Below are positions 12,801 to 24,800 of a stretch of 64,000 nt of DNA, in pieces; position 1 is the stretch's first letter; the number at the start of each line of letters is the position of its first letter. The translations under genes and the position numbers were made by a program. Under the pieces are notes generated by a model. It saw only the letters and a program-made list of their open reading frames with translations. It was not told the DNA's origin and made no database searches. Source of the stretch: Brachionus plicatilis (taxonomy: Eukaryota > Rotifera > Eurotatoria > Ploima > Brachionidae). Location of the stretch: positions 685,513-749,512 of the forward strand of contig QEOQ01000191.1 of the NCBI GenBank assembly GCA_010279815.1, read 5' to 3'.

Positions 12801-15800
12801 AATGAATCTAAAATTAATTTGGAAACTAAATTTCGATAAAAATATGTTTCAGATTATCTTAGAATTTGTTTAAATTTTTTCATGGCTGCATATTAACCCA
12901 TCATATCAATAATTAAATCCTCATATATAAATAAATAAAATCGTCATATCGATAATTAAATTCAAGATTTTAATTAAAATATATTGGTTAATCAATCCAC
13001 ATTTATTAATAATAAAAATCAGAAAATTAAAAAAAATTAGTAAAGTCTAAATGAATACAAAAAGAAAGCCTAGAACACTCGGTATTCCCAGGCGGTCACC
13101 CATCCAAGTACTAACCGGGCTCGACGTTGCTTAACTTCGGTGATCGGACGAGAACCGGTGCATTCAACGTGATATGGTCCTAGACATTTTTTTACTCTTT
13201 TTTGAGCATTTTTTAATTTTTGTATTTAAAAAATTCAAAAAATAAAATATTCTTATTTTTAATCTATTTAAAAGTTAATGAAAAATATTTTGAAAATTTT
13301 TTTAATTCCTTTGATAAATATCCTTTTAAACTGTTAAATCTTCACTTTAAAGTTTTATATATTATATTAAGAAGTATGTACCTATTACTTGCTACAACAT
13401 ATCTAACTACTTCAATGAAGAATGCATCGATTAAACAATTGTCTTTTATCAAGATAATTGTTTCGAATCGAAGCAGAGAGGTAGTTTTTTTTAACAAAAT
13501 TTAATTGAAATAAAAAAATTTTAAAAGATAATCAAAAATTTATATAAAATCATTAAAATATTTAAATTACTATTCTACAGAGTTGGTCAATAGTATAAGT
13601 CATGAAGTCAAGTCTGGAGTTGAACTTAAAATTTTATTATTTTTCGAGTTAAGTCAACAATTTGGTTTTTTTTAATTTTTTTTTCTTTTTGTTAGAGAAA
13701 TTGATTGATTTGATTTAAATTGTCTTTATTACCGATAAAAACAATTTTTTTAATTCTTATTTTTTTTTCAAAGTTCTGGTCTTTAATGAAAACTAAATAT
13801 TCAGTTTAAAGACAAAGTCGGACTTTACTTTAATAGCTAGGCCAATTTCTCCTAGATAAATCAACGTTTTACTCTCAGAAAATGCTCATCGAAACAAAAG
13901 TTAACTTTGAGATTTAAATTAGACCCATTTTTTTTAAAAATCCTCCTTAAGTTCTCATCTCTAACCAAAACAAACACTTATTCGGGTTTTAAAAATTAGT
14001 TCATCGATTTAATTTTTGGAATTTAAAAATTTAACTTATTTTTTAAAACCTGTTTCTGGTTGATGATGGTTAAAACCTCAAAGAAATTTTTTGTCGCTCA
14101 TTTATTTAGAAAAAGTTTATATCTTCATTCTGCGCCTATTGTTATTTTATTTCTCATTTTTTTTTATTTAAAATATTAACTAAAATGAAAATTGAGTCAG
14201 ACAATTTTTTTCTTTTTTCTTCAAAATATCAATTAAATAATTATGAGCCTTTATGAACAAAAAAAAGAAAAATCTTTTGATAAATAATAAATTTAATTAT
14301 AAGTACTACAAAAAAATCATGTTTTATTGAATTTGATTTTAATTTTAATTTTAGCACATTAGTTTATCAATCTTCATTTATCAATAAAAAATCAGAAACT
14401 TAAAAAAAATTAGAAAAGTCTAAATGAATACAAAAAGAAAGCCTAGAACACCCGGTATTCCCAGGCGGTCACCCATCCAAGTACTAAGCGGGCTCGACGT
14501 TGCTTAACTTCGGTGATCGGACGAGAACCGGTGCATTCTACGTGATATGGTCCTAGACATTTTTTTACTCTTTTTTGAACCTTTTTAAATTTTTCTATTC
14601 AAGAAATAAATTATCTTTAATTTTAGATTTAATGCCAAAATATAATAAAAAAATCAAATTTAAAAGTTAATACAAAATTTCTTAAAAGATTTATGAATTC
14701 TTTTTTATAAATTCAGTTAAAAAATGTTTAATCATCACATTAAAGTTTTATTACTTATATAAAGAAGTATGTACCTTTTACTTGCTATAAACATATCTAA
14801 CTACTTCAATGAAGAATGCATCGATTAAACAATTGTCTTTTATCAAGATAATTGTTTCGAATCGAAGCAGAGAGGTAGTTTTTTTAATTTTTTTTAAAAG
14901 TAAAAAATTTTTATTTTTTTCCAAAAATTTGACTTCATTATTCATCTCAAAATTGTTTTTGTATTGAGTGTATTGTTTTTGTTTAAAAATTAAATTAAAG
15001 AAAAATTAATAAAATTTTTTGTCCGATTTAATCCATTTCAATTAAAAAAAATTGTTAAATCTATCTAATTTTTTAAATTTTTATATAGATTTTAATGACA
15101 TAATGAAAGATTGGTTAAATTTCTTTACAAATTGTTTTTTTAAAAAGAATCACCTGTTGAGGGGTTAAACTAAATGGTCCAATTGAAAGTCCTCCTGTTT
15201 TTGGTGATGTGTCCACTTCATAATAAAGTATGTTTGTAAGCATCGTCATGTACAAGATTACAAAGCCACACGTCAATCTGTCCAGTCGTGTAAATGTGCT
15301 TAATGCTGGACGAGCTATGATCGAAAACCAAAGATGTCCATCACTCAGTTTATCTTTAGTTTCTCTTTGAAGCAAATACTTCAAGTCTTTTAACTGCTTA
15401 TCTCCACAAACCTGAATCCTTCTGTCAATCAAACCATCTTTTTTGTCAACTGCTAGCCTTAAAAAAAATTTTTTTTAATTTAAACCAAAAAAAAGATGAG
15501 AAATTCTTGCCATTTTTCACAAATGAATATGAATCTATCTTTTGTTTTTAAATCAGTCACGACTATGTGTTTAAGATACCACGATGATGAACCTCGACCT
15601 TTGCCTGAATTATCATGGAATATTCGGCACATGAAAATGTTACCAAGTGATCTTGGCACAGCCATTAGGAAAGTATCAACAGCACTTCGTTTAAATAGAA
15701 CCACATTTTTGTTTTTATCAGAACTTTTCAATTGTCTCACTGTCGATCCATCTTTTTCACCCGTCAGATCAATAAAAACATTTGATTTTGTACCAGCGTT

Positions 15801-18800
15801 TTTTCTTGACCCTGTACAAACGATTATTTCATAGAAATAGCTATCGTGGACAGAATTATCATCAAGGATATGAATTTTTGCTTTTTCTGTGTCTTTTCTA
15901 TCAAAATAAAGACAAATAATGGCTAGCAAAATGTAGGCACAACTAGTAATAATAACTGTTAAATAAATTGTTGGATTTTGATCAAATGATGAGTTGGCAA
16001 AAACATAATCAAAGTCTATAGCTGGAGGCATGACTAAAAAACCACCTGCAAATTCAGTCAAATGATCAGAACGGCAGTTGGTGTACTCAAAATCGGTTCC
16101 TTCTTCAATCACTTCCATTCCTTAAAAAATGATTTTATTTCTGCATTAAATTTTTTTTGTGGGAATAAATAAGATTTCGAAATTGTATATTTTATTGAGA
16201 TTCTTTAGATTCTAATTTAAAACTAGATTGTTTAAAAATATTTAGTCGATCGATTGATCTCTTATGGGGTGAGGATTAAAAACATTTAAAAAAGTGAAAC
16301 TGAAAAACAGCGTATAAAACTAAATTTGCCAAAAATATTTTTTTAAATGCTTGTCAACACATAAAAATTCATTTTTCCTTTCTTAAATTTTTTAATTGGC
16401 TTTAATTTAAAAAAAAATAAAAAATATAAAAGATGAATTCAAAATGAAAAAATACCTAAAAACTTTCACGAGTCAGCAATTGAACAGTTATGTTGTTGTT
16501 TAACAAAAAATTAATTTTAAATGAAAAAAGAAGAATATTTTATTAAAATTATCGGCTTTAAATTTTTAAAAAACATTTTTATGATTTAATTTAGATTTAA
16601 AAATTTAATAAATGTGATTTTCCCATTTTAATAAATTCATTTTATGCGTTTTTAGTCATTTTAATTAAATACAGTGTGACCTCGATTTTGTGAAACGTCT
16701 GGGTAAACCAAAAAAAATTTCACAAAATTAAAATTTCACAAATTCGAGCACATTTTGTGAGTCACACAAATTTTTTTCACAAAATTAAGATTTCACAAAA
16801 TAAGGGGTAACAAAATCGAGGTCAGAGTGTAATTTTTTTTATGCGTAAATCATATTTTTTATGTTTTTTTGTCATTTTTCATTTGTTTTTAATCTTCACA
16901 CCTTAAAATGATAATTAAATTAAATTTTACAGAAACTCGCGTAAAATACTGAAAGTGAATCAATTTATCTTTCGTTAATTTAATAAATTTAGTAAAATTT
17001 AACTATCACTATTAATAATTTCAATTTTATTAAAAAAATTTTAATCAAAAGTTACATTATATTTTCCAAAAAAAAATAATTTTTGCATAGAATTTTATGA
17101 AGAATTTAATTCGTCTTTAAATTTCACTAAAATTCATTTAATTTTAATCTTATTTCTGATGATGTGACAAAAACAAAAAAAATTATCTAAAATTGATTAA
17201 TAATTTAGTAATCGAAAAAAATAAAGACTTTTTTAAGAAATTTTATAGATTTTAAAATAATTATCTTTAAAGGCAAAATGCTGAAATTCAAAAGACCATT
17301 CGTTTGGAAATTTTTAAAGAATCTTTTAGAATTTTTTTGACTGGCAAATTTCCACTTTTTTCCAGCATAAATTTTAACGAAAAAATTTTATTAATTTTAT
17401 TTATTTCCATTAATGTTAACGAATATTAACGAAAAAATTACGATTATTTTCGATAATTAATTTTAAAAATTTATGTTCGACAATTATTTAAGTAAAATTT
17501 GCCTTCAAAAATTAAAACATCGCTTAGACTTCAATAGTCAATAACAGCAATTCAATATTCAGTATTACAATTCAATAAAAATCTTGCAAAAAATATTTCT
17601 GAAATCAATTAAGTTTTCTTGATTTAACTCACATCTTGTTGCTTAAACAAGTAAAATGAGTCTTTAGGAGTTTTATAAAATCAACTAAATTTATATTCTT
17701 GATTGCTATTAATTTACAAAAAAATTCAAATCAAGTAATTAAGTATGACTTGAATTGAAATAATTTGTCGAAGTTTCATTCCATTTTGAATAAACTTATC
17801 TTTTTATTAAAAAAAAAAATATAATCAATCTTTTAAAGAGCTTTATAAATTGTAATTAAAAAAAAACTTTGATTTTTAAATTTAGAAAAAATCTTACCAT
17901 TAGCTGACCATTCTCCAGTTTCTTTGTCAATAAAATAGCATCCAGCAGTAAAAACCCTAAACGAAAATGCACTCATATTAAAATCAGGATTTTGGTCATT
18001 AAGATTAGTTGGTAAATCAGTGGTCGTGTTTTTCAGACAGTATTCATTGAATTCAATTTCAGTCAATTGCCTGAAAACAACTCCCACATGGCTACTACTC
18101 AAATAGGAAGCAGTTGTAGACATATTGACAAAAAATTGATAGAACATGCTATCGTTATATTCTTTTAGATGACGAGGACAAAAAATTTCAAACAAGTCAA
18201 AAATTTTTTCTTTAAAACTTGGATCCTCATTAAACTTTAACAGAGCCAATATTGCTTTTGAATCATTTTCAGGCTTGATCTGAACATGAATCGAAGATCG
18301 CGGATTCGAAACATTAAAACTGAACCAAACAATTTTTTCAAACTGGTTGCTGAGGTTATTTGTTTGAACCATCTGAAAATCTGGAGAGGTCTGACTGGAA
18401 TCTTTTTTTATGCGAATTTGAAAAAAATTTTCCGAACTATTCATTGATAATTGTTGACTAGACTCGTCAAATAAACTAAGACTCACTAAACTAGAGCCTG
18501 ACAACTTAAGCTGGTCACCATTTGTACCTAATATTGGCTTGGGCACGGAAAAACTCTGCAATAAAATTTTATCGCTATTGCATTTTTCATTTTGACACTT
18601 GGTCAAATTAGGAAGTTTAAACTGGCCATTGTCAAGATTTATATTTTTTTTGATGCCATCCATTGAGCTTTTTATAAATTTTAAATTGACATTTTTTGTT
18701 TTAACTTCTGATTCTTGATTAAAACCAAGATGATCAGAGGATACATTAAGCAATTTATTGAACATCTGAGACACTGAGTTAAGTCCTTCAATAGATTTAT

Positions 18801-21800
18801 TTGTAGTGTCATTAGAATTGCCTTGACTTAGAGCAATGAGAGAGCTGGCAGCCGAATCAATTATTCTGTCCGAAGCTGATTTCAATTGACCAAAGCTTGT
18901 TTTTTCTTTGTAAATTGAAATTGAATCGGTCAACTGTTGGTTCTTGTCAATGGCCATAGAAGCAGCTTCAAAAGAGATTTCTTCACTGTTTTCGGTTAAT
19001 TTAGACAGGACCAAAGAAGTGGTTTGTATACTTCGTAGATCTTTGACTGGCAAATCACTGGCAACTTGGATAAATAAAGACTTTATTTGAATATTAGCGT
19101 CACCTGGTAGGCTGGAATTTGTAGAGTTTGTTGAATTAGTTTCGTTCAAGTCAAAGTCAATATCTGAATAGATCATGAAAGTTAAAGAGAGTAGATTTTT
19201 CGAAGTTTCCAAAGGGTCATTTTCGAAATAGGAATTGAGAATACTTTGGCTGGTGGATGAATCGAATATTTGGCTTTTGAATTCGGAGACAAATCCGGAC
19301 TTTTGGATGACAAAAATTTCTTTGGGTATTTCATAATTAGTGACAGCGCCCAAGTCGTTGACTATTTGAATCGTTATATTTAAGAAATAATTTTTTTCTT
19401 TAGATCCCTCTGGCAACTTGACTTTAAACTTGCCATTTCGATTCATTCCCAATGGAACAACTGTGGATGTTAAATTTGCTTTAAAAAAAAAATTGATTTT
19501 CTGATAAAAAGGATAGCTTTATTAAAAATGATTTAAAAGTGCGGAATTTTTTTTTTTTTTGGTTAAAAGTTAAGTCAAAGTCTTACTTTGAAAAAAAAAT
19601 AATGTTAAGAAAAAAATTGTTTTTTTTTGGTAATGAGCATGATTTAAATCGAACTCAATCAATTTCTCTTTAACAAAAAGAAATCAAAAGTGAAAGTTTT
19701 GAGTCGACTTTTTGACCAATTTTGGTTCAAATGACTCGGAAAAATTTACCGTAAATCCTTCCGAACTATCCCATTGGGTTCTGATGAAAAATGGATGGTG
19801 TAATAAGTTACAGAATATTTTTCTCGGGTCTCTTATACAGTGCTGCTACGATACCTTGAATTCACCATATTTTACGTAAATTATGGTAAATTCACGATAT
19901 TTTACCGTATTTATCGTAAAAAATGGTAATCTAAAAAAGGGTATTTTTCGTAAAATAACGATAAATATCGTAAATTACCGATAATTGTTGTAAAATTAAG
20001 TGAAAAAAAAAATTCCTTTTGAATTTTGAAAAAGGAAAAAAACTAAAATTTGATTGAATTTTTTGACGAAGATTAACGTAAATTTCGGTAAATTTTTGTA
20101 AAAAAATGGTAAAAATTCAACAAAAAAGGAAAAATGGATTGAATGCAAGAAACTTTTCTAACCAAAATTCTAAAAGAAAACAATTTTAAGTCAAGTCATA
20201 ACTTTGACTTATAAAAAAAAAATTTAAGCCACTTTAAATACTTGACTTGACCTAAGACTTGTGACATAATTTCAGTTAATATTTTCAGTTTTTTTTACGT
20301 AAAAATTTGTTATAAGAAAAATATAATTTACATTTAGATTCAAAAAATTTTCAACTTACAGTGGTGATTTGATAACAGTATTTTAGGAAAAATTACATAA
20401 ATTACCGTAAATTAACCAAATTTTACGTAAATAAATGTAAAGTCCTAAAAGTGTAAAAGAGTTATTTTACGAAAAATTAAGTAAATTTTCAGGATTTTGA
20501 GATGATTTTGGCCAAATTTGTTAAATTTAAAACGGCCAATTCAAAATTCAAAATTTTTGAAAAAATGTCTTTTTTTTCCAAAAATCGAAAATTTAAGAAA
20601 GTTTGTTTTTTAACAATTTAAAAAACTTTTTTTTTAACCAATATTGAAAAATATTGAAAATTCAATATCAATGATAATAAGGTATAAGAGACCCATTTTT
20701 CGATTTTTTTAAAATTAATACAATTAAATCAGAATTGTTTATTTAAACAAAAAAGTCCCAAAAAAAAATCATTCATTTTTCAAGTCATTTTTTTTAAATA
20801 AAAGTCTTTGGCTCGGACTTTTGATATTTTGAACAACTCTGAATTTAATATAAACGCAGTGTAATGTAAAAATTACTTATTTTATTTAGTTAGTATATAA
20901 AAAAATGGTAATTTTACAAAGGGTTATTATTATTTGTTTTATAAAATTACGCCTTTCTTGATGATGTTACTGAGTTAATTTTATTTCTTAGAATTAGAAA
21001 TATTACAAAAAAATTTTAAAAAATCTGAAATCGCAAAAGCAATTCTTGGCATTTATATAAGCTCATGATCGTATTTTATTATCAGATTTTTGATCCCATG
21101 AGACTGCATGATAAAAAAAAAACTGGGGTTAAAGTGGAAGCTATGTTTGATAATTTTAAGGTTTGTTATTAATTTTCTTAATAAGCCTTGGTGTTAAAGT
21201 TAAAATGAAAATGAAAAGTAGGGTTTTAACAGAGTCTTAGGAAGAGCACTTATGGCTATTTATCAGAGTTGTTTAAAAGTCACAAGTCTTAAGTTAAGTC
21301 CAAGTTCGGACTTTAATATTGGTGACTTTGGTTTAAATTAGGCCGCCACAATAACTACTTGGAACGGTAAAAAATTCATGTGACCGTGATCATGACTGAT
21401 GAATGATCTATTTTTCGTTCCAGGTAGTTATTGTGGCGGCCTAGTTTAAATCAAAGTCAATAAAATTAAAGTCCAAGTCCGGACTAAATAAAAAAAAAAA
21501 TTAAAGTCCTGACTTTGACTCGACTTAAGACTTCTGCTATTAATACACCAAATGGCGGTAATCTGCAAAAATCTATAGATATTAAAAATTCTAAATTAAG
21601 AGTATAAAATAGATAAAATTTTCAATCGTAAATATTTGTAATTTTTATGAATAAAATGTTTTACATTTAATCAAAAATTTAATTTTGAATTGTTTTAAAT
21701 TTAGATACTTAAACCAGCACTTAGAAATGTAAAAATCTGATTATGAGAATCTCAATTCGGAATTAAAAATTTCAATTTTTAATCTCCGTTGTAAGTTGTA

Positions 21801-24800
21801 GCATTCATAAGATACTTTCCTATGAATGCTTTTTAAGATTTTTTTGATAATTTTTCAACTTGATGCCTGAAGTAAATATTTTCAAATTCTTAAGTTATTT
21901 GTTATATTTTATTGTAGATGTTTTGAGCGATAATTTTTTCTGTGGCCGTAATTATTTTGATAAATCAAGAATTACTGTTAAATTATTATAAATCTTTTTT
22001 TAATATCGTCTTTAAATTTTATGTTTAATCACTTTATTTTTAATTATTTTTTTCCGGTTTTCTTAAAAATACCACCATTATTTATTTATAAAAGGATTTA
22101 GAGAAATATGAAAATTAAAAAAAAAAATAAATTGTTGATTAAATTCTAAGAAGCAAGCAACTATATTCACAAAAACTGTATCAAGTTAACCTAATAATTT
22201 AAGCATCATTATTTAATGTGAGTTAAAAGTATAATACGATAAATTTTTTAAAAAGCATGACTTTTTTTAAAACATAAATAAAGAGTATCATAGTAAATCA
22301 GCATGATGTTATATTGGATAAAAGGTGATTAAATATAACCTACACAAACGATATTTAGATATAGATTAACAATGAATGTTCTTTAATAATTGAAAATAAT
22401 TTATCACTATAAATATATTTAAAAATCATAATAATTTATCTGGTAAAGTTGAAATGTTTCTTAGAAGCTTACTCTTTCTAAGCTTAACTTATTTGATAGG
22501 CTGTCAAAAATATGGACCTTTCCGTCAATTTAAAAATTCAGACCTTTTCCTTAAAAACAATGGTAGTTTACTTAAAATAATTTTAAATCTTAATTAAATG
22601 TTTGAATCTCAAGAATCTATTAGACTGGAAATAAATGGTTCTTCAGTAAATTTTTTTATGATAGCTGATCAAGGCGGTTCCCCTAGCCCACCATTTTACA
22701 CACCAATTACCAAATATGTATCCAATTTAATGGCGGAATTGTCCACTTCACATAACACACATTTTCAATTTGCACTAGGAGATAATTTTTATGATGATGG
22801 AGTAACAAGTGTAAACGATACTCGCTTTAAGGATACTTTTGAAGACATCTATAATAGTTCTAATTTAGTCAATACTCCTTGGTTTTTTTGCTTGGGTAAA
22901 TTTTATTAGAAAATTTTTAGAAGGTAAATTTTTATCCTATAAGGTAATCATGACTATGGTAAGAGAAAAAAGGGAAACCCATTAGCTCAGATCGATTATA
23001 CATACTTGTCGAAGAGATGGATTTTGCCAAGCTTTTTGTACGATATTGAGATATTCCTAAACTCTGAGCTTTTGATTAAAGCTGTGGTGATTGATACGCA
23101 AAAAATTTGCATTGTAGGAACCGAAGATGACAAACAAAATTATTTAGAAAATGTTATCAAGAAAATTGAGGAGTCTTCAAAAACAAGTGCACATTACTTT
23201 ATGGTAATGGGTCATTACCATGTTTGGTCAATAGGTAAAAGAGGTCCGAATGAATGCATGTTTGAAAAATTAAGACCAATCTTCCACAAATATGATGTTG
23301 ACGGATACTTTTGTGGCCATGAGCATTCAATGGAACATTTTACTGACACATTTTTTAATAAAACAGTTGAGTATGTAGTATCTGGAACGGGAGCAAAAGT
23401 GAGAGATAAAATAATGAATAGAGATAAAGTGAGTTCTGATAAAATAAAATTTTTTTGGGAAACAAATGAAGAACATTTTGATGACTGTGAAAAATGCTCT
23501 GGCGTTTTAGTTTTAGTTTTAGCTTTAGAAATAAAATGACTTTCAAAATGATCGATACCAATAGAACTGAAATTTATGGTTTTGAAATAATATCAAGAAA
23601 GTCAAGAAAATGATTGAATGAAAATTAATTTTCTAATTTAACGAATTTTAATTTAGAAGCTAATCATTACATTTTTAGAATTTTTATTAATAAAACTGGT
23701 GCAAAAATATTTCTCAATTTTTTCGAGCTATGGATTTCTAAGAGAAGCCTAAAGTAAAAATTTAGATTTGAGATTATTTGTTGAAATTTTTTAAAAATCG
23801 GAATTTAAAGTTCAACAAAAAGATTTATAAATAGCCCAGCGAAGTCTTTTAAGACTTTTTAGAGATTAATTTCAATGGAGAAGAGAATAGACTTTTACCA
23901 TTGATTCTTAATAGATATTTAACGACTCTTAATTAGTAAAACTAACTTATAGATTTTATTTCCCTTTCTTCTACATTAATTCTTCGGCATTGTGAATTAT
24001 GGAACAAAGAACAAAAACAAAAATTTTAAAATGAAATAAATTTTTTATTATGGGTTTAAAAATTGTTCTGCAAAATGTATCAGCTGGTAAAACTTGGTAT
24101 AAATTTAGTCTCTGAAACAACTCTGCAAGTCTGAAAATCGCTAAATGTATTAGAAAATCATACAAATAAAATTGCAGAGTTATTGCAGAGAGTAAATTTG
24201 GGTGATACAAAGTTTTACCAGCTGATTCATTTTGCAGAACAATTTTTAGACTCAAAGTAAAAAAAGTTATTTCATTTTAAGATTTTTGTTTTTTTTTTTT
24301 GTTCCAAAATTCACAATGCTAATTCTTTCTTTCTTTATTCTTTACAGTTCTCAGATTAAAAAGACACTACTGAGTAAGGAAAGTAAAACATACAAGTTAG
24401 TGCATGTTAGTTTTAGTTTGTACTGTAAAAGGCAAACAATGTTTTGGTACCGCTATTTTAACAAAAACTTATCTAAACAAGAATAAGTACCTAAGTTTAG
24501 GAAATAAGGGCGTAGGCCAAAGGCGTCCGGGGCGAAGCCCTGGTTTATGATTTGGGTAAGGTCTTTTTATTAGAATATGCGGTGAGGAGAGTTATGGACC
24601 ATTGCAAAATTATCCATTAAAAATTTTTAAAATAATTTTAATTTATATTGAATTATCAGTGATAATAAAATTAAAAAATTTTCGGATCTAGTCAATTTCG
24701 TGAACAACTGTTAACATATTATATGAACAAATAATTATATGTTATTCTTTTTAGAAAGCTAAAAGTTGATTTTTTAAAGTCTTCTGTACTGTAAAATAAC

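Larger units (their letters stand above)
10979..14895. repeat. Segmental duplication, copy B (three 5S/small-RNA pairs)
   Basis: Direct repeat of copy A, lying in the intron upstream of the TM3-TM6 exon. It contains about 175 bp (roughly 13911-14083) that copy A lacks. The junction in A is at a short GAAATTTTTTG homology, so loss from A is a simple explanation. Confidence 0.9.

Noticed and set aside
15496..15834. 112-aa plus-strand frame opposite the PLAT exon
   Set aside because: Shadow of the minus-strand exon, whose translation matches the PLAT domain throughout.
23971..24255. 94-aa minus-strand frame
   Set aside because: It runs through a foldback element whose arms are inverse copies; the frame is a by-product.
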